Below are positions 16,683 to 24,686 of a DNA stretch of 64,000 bases, one piece after another. A model generated the notes under the pieces. It made no database searches. It saw only the letters and a program-made list of their open reading frames with translations, and had not been told where the DNA came from. The translations under genes and the position numbers were made by a program. Source of the DNA: Pseudoduganella albidiflava (GTDB taxonomy: Bacteria > Pseudomonadota > Gammaproteobacteria > Burkholderiales > Burkholderiaceae_D); assembly GCF_004322755.1 (NCBI RefSeq), contig NZ_CP036401.1, positions 310,001-374,000 on the forward strand, given 5' to 3'. The stretch's first letter is position 1, and every line of letters begins with the position of its first letter.

Positions 16683-16773
16683 AACGCGCCGTGCATTATC
16701 ACTGATTTGCCCAGCAGGAGCAACCCTGCACGCCGCCGCCGGCGTCTTGCCGATGTGATAACGATCGGCGCGG

Positions 16774-17994
16774 TCAGTGAGCATTGCTGATGCCCGGCGG
16801 CGTGGGCCTGGCCTGCGTGGCGCGCCGCCCCTGCCGTTTGCGCTGCCAGATGACCACGCCGGTCACGGAGAGTACCGCGACCGCGAGCCCCAGCACGCAC
16901 ATGAACGCCTTGAACGGCATGCCCCACAGCGCCGCGAGATGCAGGCTGGTGATCCACGTCCTGATGGTATCGCCGGCGGCGCCGCCTGTCGGCCACCAGT
17001 GGAAGCGGGGCTCGCCGGTGTTCGCATCGAACACCACGGCGGTGCTGCCATAGCGGTCGCGGATATCGGCACTGCTCTTCACCACGTAGCGGAACGTGGC
17101 GGTTCCCGGGTCGTAGCGCAGCAGCGTTTCTTCCAGCACCGTGGCACCGCGCGCGGCCGCCGCGTCGCGCATCAGGCGGCGGCCGTTGGCCAAGGCGGCT
17201 TCCCAGCTCATGCCCGGTTGCGCCTGCGGCGTGGCGCGGCGCGGCAGCAGTTCTTCCGCCGGCTGGTGCGCGAACATGGCGCGCATGACCGGGTCGTAGA
17301 CGACCTGGAGGTTGAACCCGACACTGCTCCAGGCGATGATGAACAGCATCGCCCACGGCCAGAGGCCGCCGGCGCGGTGCAGGTCGACCTGCAGCTTGTA
17401 GGCGCTGGTGCCGCGGCGCACCTGCCAGGCCGGCCACCAGCGTGCCAGCCAGGGCTTGCCGGAACGGTGCCGGCGGGCGGGAAACGTCAGCGCGGCACCG
17501 ACCCAGCAATCGATCGCCCACAGCAGCGCGACGATGCCCAGCAGCGTGGTGCCTGCCGTATCCAGGGCCAGCGAATAATGCAGCCGGTAGATGAAAGGCA
17601 GCAGGTTCGTGCTGCCCTGGCCGATATCGCCCCAGCGCCTGCCACCCAGCAGTTCGCCTGAATGGGGATTCACGAAGACCTGGTCGTTCTCCAGCGCCGC
17701 GCCAGGCTTCGGCGCGACGAGGAAGAACACCGCCTCGCCCTGCCTGCGCAGCAGCGGCACGAAATCCACGCGGGCCGCCGGCAGGGCTTCGGCGACCAGT
17801 TCGCGCAGCCGCAGCGGATCGGGCGGCACCGCGCCATCGGCGGGCGGCGCCACGTGGAACAGGCGGGGATTGACCGCCGCGTCCAGCTCTTCGTACCAGG
17901 CCAGCACGCTGCCGGTCACGCCCGCCAGCAGCAGGAATCCCGCCAGCAGGAGCCCCACGTAGCGGTGGGCGAGGACCAGCGCGGCGCGCATCAC
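16774..17994 (-). CDS. PepSY-associated membrane protein (siderophore/iron reductase-like)
   Basis: About 406 residues with four transmembrane segments: near the N-terminus (YVGLLLAGFLLLAGVTGSVLA), about 150-170, about 215-235 and about 365-390 (FMCVLGLAVAVLSVTGVVIW). Two PepSY-like periplasmic loops lie between them, with VFVNPHSGELLG and VVFDANTGEPRFHW. Family members sit next to TonB siderophore receptors and are thought to help release iron by reduction. The gene starts with GTGATG across the stop of the receptor gene (overlap of 1-4 bases), so translation is coupled. Confidence 0.85.
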   Translation of the reverse strand: MMRAALVLAHRYVGLLLAGFLLLAGVTGSVLAWYEELDAAVNPRLFHVAPPADGAVPPDPLRLRELVAEALPAARVDFVPLLRRQGEAVFFLVAPKPGAALENDQVFVNPHSGELLGGRRWGDIGQGSTNLLPFIYRLHYSLALDTAGTTLLGIVALLWAIDCWVGAALTFPARRHRSGKPWLARWWPAWQVRRGTSAYKLQVDLHRAGGLWPWAMLFIIAWSSVGFNLQVVYDPVMRAMFAHQPAEELLPRRATPQAQPGMSWEAALANGRRLMRDAAAARGATVLEETLLRYDPGTATFRYVVKSSADIRDRYGSTAVVFDANTGEPRFHWWPTGGAAGDTIRTWITSLHLAALWGMPFKAFMCVLGLAVAVLSVTGVVIWQRKRQGRRATQARPTPPGISNAH

Positions 17995-20435
17995 CAGAGG
18001 TAGCCGATGGTGGCCGTGACGCGCCGTCCTTCACCGTACAGGCAACTTGCGTAGCTGCAGGTGAGCGATTCGCGGTCGGTCAGGTTGGAGAAATTGAGGG
18101 CGGTGCGCCACTGGCCGGTTTCCCACGCGAGCAGCGCATCGACCGTGGTGGTCGATGGCACGCGCGCGTTGGTACCCTGCACATCACTCATCGATCCGGT
18201 ATGGCGCACGCCCAGGCCGGCCCGCAACTGCGGCCAGCCGAATGCGGCGAGTGCCACGTCGCTCCACAGGGCGGCCTGCTGGCGCGGCACCGAAGGCTGG
18301 CGCAGGCCGATATCGGTGGGCCGCAGGCTGCGCGTGGTGCGGGCGTTCGTATAGGCATAGGAAGCGATCAGGTCGACGTGCCTGGCGACGCGGCCTTTCG
18401 CCTCGAACTCCGCGCCCTCGGACTTCACTTCGCCCGTCTGCATGCGGACCGCCGGCATGCGCGGATCGCTGGTCATCACGTTCTGCTGCGTGAGTGTATA
18501 GACCGTGGCCGACAGCAGCACGCCGGTGGACGGCACTTCCCAGCGCAGCCCCAGTTCCGCCTGTTCGCCGCGGGTCGGCTTGAAGCGGTTGCCCGCGACG
18601 TCGACGCCTGCCTGCGGCTCGAACGACTGGCTGAAACTGGCGAACGGCGCGAAGCCGTTGCCGGCCTGGTACACTGCGCCCGCGCGGCCCGTGGTCGCCT
18701 CGGTGCGTTCGGTCGACCAGCGCGGCGTGCCGCCGAGCGGGGAGCGGGCATCGCTGGCCCAGTCGTGCCGCGCACCCAGCAGGAATACCCAGCGCTCGCC
18801 CAGCTTGGCCTGGTCCTGCACGTACAGGCCCTTGCGGGTGGCGATCGCGCGCGTGCTGTAGGAAGGCACCAGCGTCATGGCTTCCGGCCGCGCGCCATAC
18901 ACCGGCGCGAACAGGTCGAGCGGCGCCACCGCCGCCAGCGACCACTGGCTTTCCGGCTTGTGGCGCGCGTAGTCGAAACCGGCGAGCAGCGTGTGTGTCA
19001 TGCCCAGGCCCTGCCAGCGCTGTTCGATCGAGGTATCGCTGGAAATGCCGCGCGTGCGCTCCCACTCGTCGTAGGCGGTGCGTGCCTGCCGGCGTGGATC
19101 GTCGGCCAGCGCGCCGTCCAGGCCGATGAACTGCACGTGGTTCTCCGATTTCAGGTAGCGCGTGGCGTGGCGCAGCCGCGTACTGTCCGAAAAGGCGTGC
19201 TCGAACAGCAGGGCGGCGCCGTACTGCCGCGCATCCTGGCGGTCGAACTCCGGCTCGCCGACGAAGCGGCCGCGCGGCAGCCTGCCGTACGGCGAGGCGA
19301 TCAGGGTGCCCTCGGCGGGCAGCGAATACTGGTAGGCGGTGCGGCGGTCGTGCACATGGGCCAGCAGCGTCAGCGAGGTGGCGGCCGACGGCTGCCATTT
19401 CACGGCCGGCGCGAAATAGCGGCCGTTGTTGGGCACATGGTCGACCTGGGTGTCGTCGTTGCGCGCCAGCGCCGTGACGCGCCAGCTCCACGCCGGGCCG
19501 ATCGCGCCACCGAGATCGGCGGCCGCCTCGCGCCGGCCCCGCGAGCCAGCCGAGCCACGCACTTCGTTGACCATGTCGGCCGTGGGCCGCTTGGTCACGG
19601 TATTGAGCACGCCGCCCGGGGCGGCCGCGCCATACAGCACCGACGCGGCGCCCTTGATCAGTTCCAGCCGCTCCAGGCCATACACCTCCTGCTGGCCCGA
19701 GGCCCAGCCGGCGCCGCCGAATTTCAGGCCGTCCCGATAGATCCCGCCGCTGGTGTCGGACAGGCGAAAGCCGCGGCTGTAGAACACGTCGAAGGAATTG
19801 GTGTAGCCGGGATCGACGACGATGCCCGGCGTATACGCCATCGCTTCGCCGAGGCTGACCGGCTTCAGCGTGGCCAGCTGGTCAGCCGTGACGATCGAGA
19901 TCGATTGCGGGATTTCGGTGACGGGCACGTCGAACTTGGTGGCGCCGGCGCTGCGCCGCGCCACATAGCCGGTGCCGGGGCCGTCCGCCGTTTCGCGCAG
20001 GCCGTCGACGATCACGCTGGGCATGACGCGCGATGCGCCGCCTTCCTGCACGCTGCCGGCGGTGGACTGCCGGATCAGCGTGTAGCCCCCGTCCGCTCCC
20101 GCCACCGCCACGATGCCGGTACCGCGCAGCAGCCTGGCCAGTGCCTCGGCCACGGTGTAGGCGCCGCGCACGCCCTCGGTGTTCAGGCCGGTGGTCAGGT
20201 CGGCGGGGTAGGCAAGCAGGATGCCGGTTTCGCGACCAAGGCGGTTCAGCGCGGGATCGAGTGGACCGGCGGGCAGGTCGTATTGGCGCCGCGTTTCCGC
20301 GGTGGCGGGCGCTCCGGCAGCCAGCGCGCCACAAGCGGGTGCAAGCAAGGCAAGGACTGGCAAGGCAAGGGCCAGCGCATGCGCCAGCGTGGTCAGGTGC
20401 AGGCGCGCGCGCGCCGGCGGGGAATAGTCATGCAT
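17991..20435 (-). CDS. TonB-dependent siderophore receptor with STN signalling domain
   Basis: 814 residues. Signal peptide, then an STN domain (about residues 50-105; YDLPAGPLDPALNRLGRETG) that talks to a FecR anti-sigma factor, a plug domain (about 150-270; VPVTEIPQSISIVTADQL, LIKGAASVLYGAAAPGG), and a 22-strand barrel ending in an aromatic residue (YLW). This is the FecA/FpvA class: import of a ferric siderophore and transmission of its presence to the sigma factor. The barrel shows siderophore-receptor signatures (LGLRWEVPSTG, NLTDRESLTC). The start at 20435 is 104 bp downstream of fecR. Confidence 0.95.
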   Translation of the reverse strand: MHDYSPPARARLHLTTLAHALALALPVLALLAPACGALAAGAPATAETRRQYDLPAGPLDPALNRLGRETGILLAYPADLTTGLNTEGVRGAYTVAEALARLLRGTGIVAVAGADGGYTLIRQSTAGSVQEGGASRVMPSVIVDGLRETADGPGTGYVARRSAGATKFDVPVTEIPQSISIVTADQLATLKPVSLGEAMAYTPGIVVDPGYTNSFDVFYSRGFRLSDTSGGIYRDGLKFGGAGWASGQQEVYGLERLELIKGAASVLYGAAAPGGVLNTVTKRPTADMVNEVRGSAGSRGRREAAADLGGAIGPAWSWRVTALARNDDTQVDHVPNNGRYFAPAVKWQPSAATSLTLLAHVHDRRTAYQYSLPAEGTLIASPYGRLPRGRFVGEPEFDRQDARQYGAALLFEHAFSDSTRLRHATRYLKSENHVQFIGLDGALADDPRRQARTAYDEWERTRGISSDTSIEQRWQGLGMTHTLLAGFDYARHKPESQWSLAAVAPLDLFAPVYGARPEAMTLVPSYSTRAIATRKGLYVQDQAKLGERWVFLLGARHDWASDARSPLGGTPRWSTERTEATTGRAGAVYQAGNGFAPFASFSQSFEPQAGVDVAGNRFKPTRGEQAELGLRWEVPSTGVLLSATVYTLTQQNVMTSDPRMPAVRMQTGEVKSEGAEFEAKGRVARHVDLIASYAYTNARTTRSLRPTDIGLRQPSVPRQQAALWSDVALAAFGWPQLRAGLGVRHTGSMSDVQGTNARVPSTTTVDALLAWETGQWRTALNFSNLTDRESLTCSYASCLYGEGRRVTATIGYLW

Positions 20436-20460
20436 GGTGTTCTCGGGTGGAAGTAAACAG

Positions 20461-20474
20461 GGGTATTCATACCC
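20461..20474. promoter_or_regulatory. Inverted repeat before the TonB receptor gene
   Basis: GGGTATTCATACCC, six-base arms around a two-base centre, lies in the 104-bp gap between the FecR and receptor genes. The gap probably holds the ECF-sigma-dependent promoter of the receptor; the repeat may be a regulatory site or part of the leader. Confidence 0.4.
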
Positions 20475-20539
20475 TTGACACGCGAGCCGGCCAGACAGAC
20501 CACCTTCCGGGAATTATTTTTTCGCGGCGGCGCCGGACA

Positions 20540-21508
20540 TCATTGGCGCGGACGCACCATGACGTAGTAGCGCGTGAAATGAACGACCTCGATGGGCAGT
20601 ACCCCGGCGATGGCGCGCAGCACCCGGTCGGTGTCGGCCAGTGGGAAGGTGCCGGCCACGCGCAGGCCTGCCACGGCCGGGTCGCAATGGATGGTGCCGC
20701 GCCGGTAGCGCGCCAGCTCGGCAAGAAATTCGTCCAGCCGCATGTGGCCGCCGATCAGCATGCCGTCGGCCCATGCGGTCAGGGCTTCGTCCGCCGCGAC
20801 GGGCCTTGCGATACCGCCGGGACCGATCCTGGTGCCCTGGCCGGCATGCAGCCGCATGTGCGCTCCGTCCGCCGCGAACAGGTCGACCGTGCCATCGAAC
20901 ACCGCGATGCGCGAGGCGTTGGCCAGCAGGCGCACCGCGAAACGGGCACCGAGGGCGCGCAGCGTGCCGTGCGCGGTTTCCACGGTGAGCGGCAGCGTAC
21001 GCGCGCCGGGCATCGATACCAGGATTTCGCCGGCGGCCAGGCGCAGGCGGTGCAGGTGGCTGTCGATGTCGAGCGCACTGTCGCCGTTCAGGGTGACCGC
21101 GCTGCCCTCCGCCAGCCGCAGCGTGCGGCGTTCGCCGATGCCGGTGCGCTCGTCCGCCAGCCAGTTGTCCCACGGTGCCGTCGCCGCACCGGTGGCCAGC
21201 CCGCTGCCGGTGAAGACCAGCAGCGCCAGTGTCTTGACGGCGTGCCTGCGCCCTGGCGAGCCGGGCTTGGCCAGCACCGCCTGGGCCGTCGCGGACGCCA
21301 TCGGCGATGCCACGCCCTGCCAGTGCGCATGGGCGCTCTCGACATGGCGCCATGCCCGCTCATGGTCGGGGTGGGCGGCGCGCCAGCGTTGCCAGGCGTC
21401 GCGCAGGTCGGCGCTGGGCGTGCCGGCCTGCAGTTCGACCAGCCACTCGACCGCACGGCGGGCAATTGCCGGCGCGACCTGGGGCGGAACGGGAATGTCC
21501 AGCGCCAT
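20540..21508 (-). CDS. FecR family anti-sigma factor
   Basis: 322 residues. The N-terminal cytoplasmic part (DUF4880 type: AVEWLVELQAGTPSADLRDAWQRW) binds the sigma factor; a weak transmembrane segment follows (AVKTLALLVFTGSGLATGAA), then the periplasmic FecR domain (RTLRLAEGSAVTLNGDSALDID, RLAAGEILVSM) and a C-terminal STN-interacting region (GLRVAGTFPLADTDRVLRAI). It relays receptor occupancy to the ECF sigma factor. Its ATG overlaps the stop of the sigma gene (TGATG), ensuring matched synthesis. Length is typical. Confidence 0.92.
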   Translation of the reverse strand: MALDIPVPPQVAPAIARRAVEWLVELQAGTPSADLRDAWQRWRAAHPDHERAWRHVESAHAHWQGVASPMASATAQAVLAKPGSPGRRHAVKTLALLVFTGSGLATGAATAPWDNWLADERTGIGERRTLRLAEGSAVTLNGDSALDIDSHLHRLRLAAGEILVSMPGARTLPLTVETAHGTLRALGARFAVRLLANASRIAVFDGTVDLFAADGAHMRLHAGQGTRIGPGGIARPVAADEALTAWADGMLIGGHMRLDEFLAELARYRRGTIHCDPAVAGLRVAGTFPLADTDRVLRAIAGVLPIEVVHFTRYYVMVRPRQ

Positions 21509-22035
21509 CAGTTGGCCGCGCCGGCGAAGTAGCACTGCGTCATCGCGCGCACCAGGTAGCGCTTGACCGTTGTCTGCGACACGTCCAGGCGCTGGGCGAT
21601 ATCGGCCTGGGGCATGCCCTCCAGCTGCGCATACAGGAACGCCTGCCGGACCGGTGCCGGCAGGCCGTCCAGCAACCGGTCGATCGCGCACAGCGCTTCC
21701 AGCACCATCGCGCGCTCTTCCGGCGAGGGGGCGAGCGCTTCGGGCAGGGCGGCCAGGGTGTCCAGGTAAGCCCGTTCGATCTGTTCGCGCCGGTAGTGGT
21801 TCAGCAGCAGCCGCTTCGCCACCGTGGTGAGGAAGGCGCGCGGCTCGTCGATCGCCACCGCTCGCTCGCTGGACAGCAGGCGCACGAACGTGTCGTGCGC
21901 CAGGTCGGCGGCATGAAAGGTGCAGCCGAGCTTGCGCGACAGCCAGCCGAGCAGCCACTGGTGGTGCCCGGCATACAGCTGCTGCACCTGTGCGGGCAGT
22001 CCGGCAGGCGCGTGGGGGGAAGAAGCGGCCGGCAT
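21508..22035 (-). CDS. FecI-type ECF RNA polymerase sigma factor
   Basis: 175 residues. Region 2 is HTFVRLLSSERAVAIDEPRAFL with the preceding LAHD element of region 2.4; region 4 contains the helix-turn-helix MPQADIAQRLDVSQTTVKRYL. It is the iron-starvation ECF group that works with FecR and a TonB receptor; all three follow in one operon. A Fur-box-like palindrome about 50 bp upstream (22084-22100) suggests repression by iron. Start at 22035 is the first Met of the frame and gives the usual length. Confidence 0.95.
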   Translation of the reverse strand: MPAASSPHAPAGLPAQVQQLYAGHHQWLLGWLSRKLGCTFHAADLAHDTFVRLLSSERAVAIDEPRAFLTTVAKRLLLNHYRREQIERAYLDTLAALPEALAPSPEERAMVLEALCAIDRLLDGLPAPVRQAFLYAQLEGMPQADIAQRLDVSQTTVKRYLVRAMTQCYFAGAAN

Positions 22036-22083
22036 GGGTGTCGTCGGTGTTGGCGGTGAGCGGAAGTTGGTAGCTTATTATAG

Positions 22084-22100
22084 ATGAGAATGAATCTCAT
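22084..22100. promoter_or_regulatory. Fur-box-like palindrome before the ECF sigma gene
   Basis: ATGAGA-ATGAA-TCTCAT forms a 17-bp inverted repeat and resembles the core of the Fur consensus with its AATGA/TCATT elements. Its position just upstream of a FecI-type operon fits repression by iron-loaded Fur. Confidence 0.72.
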
Positions 22101-22340
22101 TAACTATATTTTGGCAAGCTGCACGTGCGGCGATTCCATCACCTGCATTACTTGCGAACACTTGGGGCCGATGGGGTGCCCTGCCGTCGGCGTGCTGCCG
22201 ACGTACAGTAAATTATTGCGATAGCGCACTATTGTGTCTGTTATCCAGTTCTACGATGTCTCTCTCGCTACACCGGCAGGAGACATCTTGGACAAGGAAG
22301 TATCGAACAGCGCAATGAACAGGCAAACAGGATATGCGCT
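22101..22340. other. Intergenic region with an inverted repeat
   Basis: Apart from the Fur-like site to the left, the only structure seen is GATGTCTC (22255-22262) paired with GAGACATC (22280-22287), an eight-base perfect stem around a 17-base loop, some 50 bases before the next gene. No tract of Ts follows, so it is not a clear terminator. Confidence 0.4.
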
Positions 22341-22829
22341 ATGACAGGAAACGATAATGACTGCCGTGTGAGACACAACATGCCATGTGCATCGAAAAAA
22401 AGGCGCATCCTGAGCCTCTGCATCGTCAGCGTTTGCCTGACTGTTACGGCAGCTTCAGCAAAGCCCCCGACCAGCCGGTACCTTGGAACCGGCCGCGCCT
22501 GCTATGGAACGCTCACTATCACCGACAAGCGTATTGCCTGGCTGACCCCATTCAGTCAATGCAAGTCGATGCCCTATCGAATTATCGAGCGTGGGGAGGG
22601 GCGTACGACATTTCGGCTGATGCGCTCGGCACCTCAATGCCGCTATTCCGTGCTGTTGTTGACTCATGACGCGACCGAGGAACCTGACAAAGGCTGGGAT
22701 ATAACTGGCTACGCTGATGAGCTGGCATACCGCAAACACAAGGCAAGCAATTTCCAGTCTTATCCCGACGAGATACTTACCTGCTATTTAATCCGGGATC
22801 CTGACCCGACCGGGCCCCTGGACTGGTAG
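22341..22829 (+). CDS. Hypothetical exported protein with conserved-looking cysteines
   Basis: 162 residues from the first Met, or 149 from the ATG at 22380, which directly starts a good signal peptide (MPCASKKRRILSLCIVSVC, cut after ASA). The mature part has cysteines in ACYGT, QCKSM, QCRYS and LTCYL, enough for two disulfides, and many aromatic residues. I do not recognise a family. Base composition is lower in GC than most neighbours, which may mean acquisition from outside. Neighbours (ECF operon, PEP-CTERM gene) point in other directions and say nothing about its job. Confidence 0.6.
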   Translation: MTGNDNDCRVRHNMPCASKKRRILSLCIVSVCLTVTAASAKPPTSRYLGTGRACYGTLTITDKRIAWLTPFSQCKSMPYRIIERGEGRTTFRLMRSAPQCRYSVLLLTHDATEEPDKGWDITGYADELAYRKHKASNFQSYPDEILTCYLIRDPDPTGPLDW

Positions 22830-23034
22830 ACGCACTGATGGGCGACCTTGTTCCGGTTGCCCATCATTCCAATGAAACCCGCTTTCACGTATTTTCGCGC
22901 GAATACGGGAATCAAACGCTTGAAGCCGTAATGTCAATCATCCAGGCGCTTGTAAAACAGCGCCGGTCCATGATTCGACATGCATGCGCAAGCGTTCAAC
23001 GCGTTGCAGCGGCCCGGCAAAATACCATCGACGA

Positions 23035-23703
23035 TCAAGCCTTGCGGTTCGCCAGGCGGCGGTACGCGGCCATGCCGGCCAGGCCCAGGCCCAGCATGGC
23101 GTACGTGCCGGGTTCAGGTACCGGAGGAGGCGGGGTCGCCGCGCCGAAGGTGATATTGTCGAAAACGACGTAGTTGGCGGTGCCGGAAAAATCGATCGAA
23201 CGGGCTTCACCGTCGAAGCTCAAGCCAGCCGCCGTGTAGTTACAATACTGGCCGTACGGATCGCCCACGCAATTGCTGGTGTGCTGCGCCGACAGGTGGA
23301 TCGTGCCCAGCAGGGTGCCGGTCGCGTTCAAGCCGGAATACACGTCCACGCTGGCGGAGTACGCCGCCGAATAATAGAACGAGAAGCCGGTGTCGAATCC
23401 CGCGGCATTGTTCAGGATGGCGCTGCCGGTCAGGAAGAACATCACGGTTTCGCCGGAAGGTTCATTGGCGATATTGCCGGTGCCGCCCGCGTCCTCGTCG
23501 ACCAGGCCCAGCGCGTCGGGACCGAAGGAAATGCCGTAATTGGTGCCGCTGTTCCCTTCGCTATCCGTGCCGCCATTGTAGAAATCCAGGATCTGCGCCT
23601 GAGTGCCGATACCTTCGAAATCCAGTACCACGGGTGCTGCGAATGCACTGCCTGCAAACATTGCCGATGCCAACGCCAGCGTGACCTTATTCTTGTTCAA
23701 CAT
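23035..23703 (-). CDS. PEP-CTERM sorting domain protein, not of the DL-x-DDGI family
   Basis: 222 residues. Signal peptide MLNKNKVTLALASAMFAGSAFA, then VVLDFEGIGTQAQILDFYNGG, the opening of a common PEP-CTERM class in which a LDFEG strand starts a lectin-like beta sandwich, and a C-terminal PVPEPGTYAMLGLG signal, helix and RRLANRKA tail. Two cysteines (SNCVGDPYGQYCN) probably pair. ATG at 23703 is preceded by AGGAAGAG. It lacks the DDGI motif of the cluster near the left end and so is unrelated in its body. Surface or matrix role by family inference only. Confidence 0.87.
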   Translation of the reverse strand: MLNKNKVTLALASAMFAGSAFAAPVVLDFEGIGTQAQILDFYNGGTDSEGNSGTNYGISFGPDALGLVDEDAGGTGNIANEPSGETVMFFLTGSAILNNAAGFDTGFSFYYSAAYSASVDVYSGLNATGTLLGTIHLSAQHTSNCVGDPYGQYCNYTAAGLSFDGEARSIDFSGTANYVVFDNITFGAATPPPPVPEPGTYAMLGLGLAGMAAYRRLANRKA

Positions 23704-24163
23704 GACTCTTCCTGAGTAATTGAGTGGATGGGTAAGTTGGCAGAATAGCATGTAATTAATGCAATCATTCTCGCCAATTGTCACGCTACCAAAACAAAAC
23801 TTACCAAGAGTCATTTTTGTGGGGGGGAGCGCGAGGGCGCCGCTGTAGAGCAGGTGCGCACGGACCGCCGCCGAGCCGGAAAAGGCGGTTCTACGCACGA
23901 TCCGAGCCGCTTTGCAGCGACCTGGTGCGCAATCCCGACCGTGCGGCGGAGCGGAATGGTCACTGCGCAGTTCGCGTCAAGTTAGCCCGACATGGTGCCT
24001 GGATGAAAGCCGTTCCAGACGGGGGCGAATGCGTTTCATCCCGCATATTCGACGTTTCATCGCTTCTCGCTGCCCTCCCGAAGTTGTCTTTGTTACCTTG
24101 CATATGTCGCCGCACATTACAGAAGAGGCGGTGACCACCTGGCAAACCACTTCGGAGATTCAC
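23704..24163. other. 460-bp intergenic region between divergent exported-protein genes
   Basis: Promoters for the leftward PEP-CTERM gene and the rightward gene at 24164 must lie here. The part next to 23703 is AT-rich. The middle is GC-rich with a CCGCC/GGCGG pairing around 23871-23888. No reading frame in it has a ribosome site or a recognisable product. Confidence 0.35.
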
Positions 24164-24619
24164 ATGAACAAATCGTTTATCGGCGCAGCAGCACTCGCCC
24201 TCAGCATCCTGGCACCATTCTCGGCCCAGGCACAAGCGCCGGCCCAGCCGGACCAGGCCAGCGTCGCCGTCACCGCGCCGCGCCAGTCGTACACGCTCGG
24301 GATCGGCGAGTTCGACGAGTTCGCCAATACCTACGTGCTGAGCAACGGCCAGGTGGCCCAGTTCACCCAGCGCGGCAATCACTATTTCGTGCAACTGAAA
24401 GACTCGTATCGCTCGCAGCAACGCGCCGACGGCACCGCCCAGCGCATGGTGTCCACCCGGCTGCGTGCGATAGGCCCCGGCGCCTTCGTGACAGACAGCG
24501 GTGCCGAGCTGAGCTTCCGCGACCACGGCGATGAAGTCACCATCAACGGTTTCGAGCGGCTGCCGGCTGCCCGCGTGGCCGCCAACCTGACCAATGTGCA
24601 GATGATCGCGCGCCGCTGA
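24164..24619 (+). CDS. Hypothetical periplasmic protein
   Basis: 151 residues. Signal peptide MNKSFIGAAALALSILAPFSAQAQ, then a short beta-rich domain: LGIGEFDEFANTYVLSNGQV, QFTQRGNHYFVQLKD, and a C-terminal EVTINGFERLPAAR. No cysteines and no catalytic motif. The pattern of a short strand-rich sequence with a repeated G-E-F/Y style suggests a small beta-barrel or sandwich, but no family is recognised. Start chosen at 24164 because of GGAG upstream and the clean signal peptide. A bidirectional terminator follows. Confidence 0.7.
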   Translation: MNKSFIGAAALALSILAPFSAQAQAPAQPDQASVAVTAPRQSYTLGIGEFDEFANTYVLSNGQVAQFTQRGNHYFVQLKDSYRSQQRADGTAQRMVSTRLRAIGPGAFVTDSGAELSFRDHGDEVTINGFERLPAARVAANLTNVQMIARR

Positions 24620-24638
24620 TGCGATGAGCATCAACGGC

Positions 24639-24664
24639 AAAAGGCCCGCATCAGCGGGCCTTTT
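24639..24664. terminator. Bidirectional intrinsic terminator
   Basis: GGCCCGC (24643-24649) and GCGGGCC (24654-24660) form a seven-pair stem with a four-base loop, with As on the left and Ts on the right. It sits between two convergent genes (ends at 24619 and 24687) and can stop transcription in both directions. Confidence 0.9.
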
Positions 24665-24686
24665 GTCATGGGGCGAGGTGCCGGTC

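Noticed and set aside
22084..22100. Zur or other metal-regulator site instead of Fur
   Set aside because: The following operon is an iron-starvation sigma/receptor unit, and the AATGA/TCTCATT layout is nearer to Fur; a different regulator cannot be excluded.
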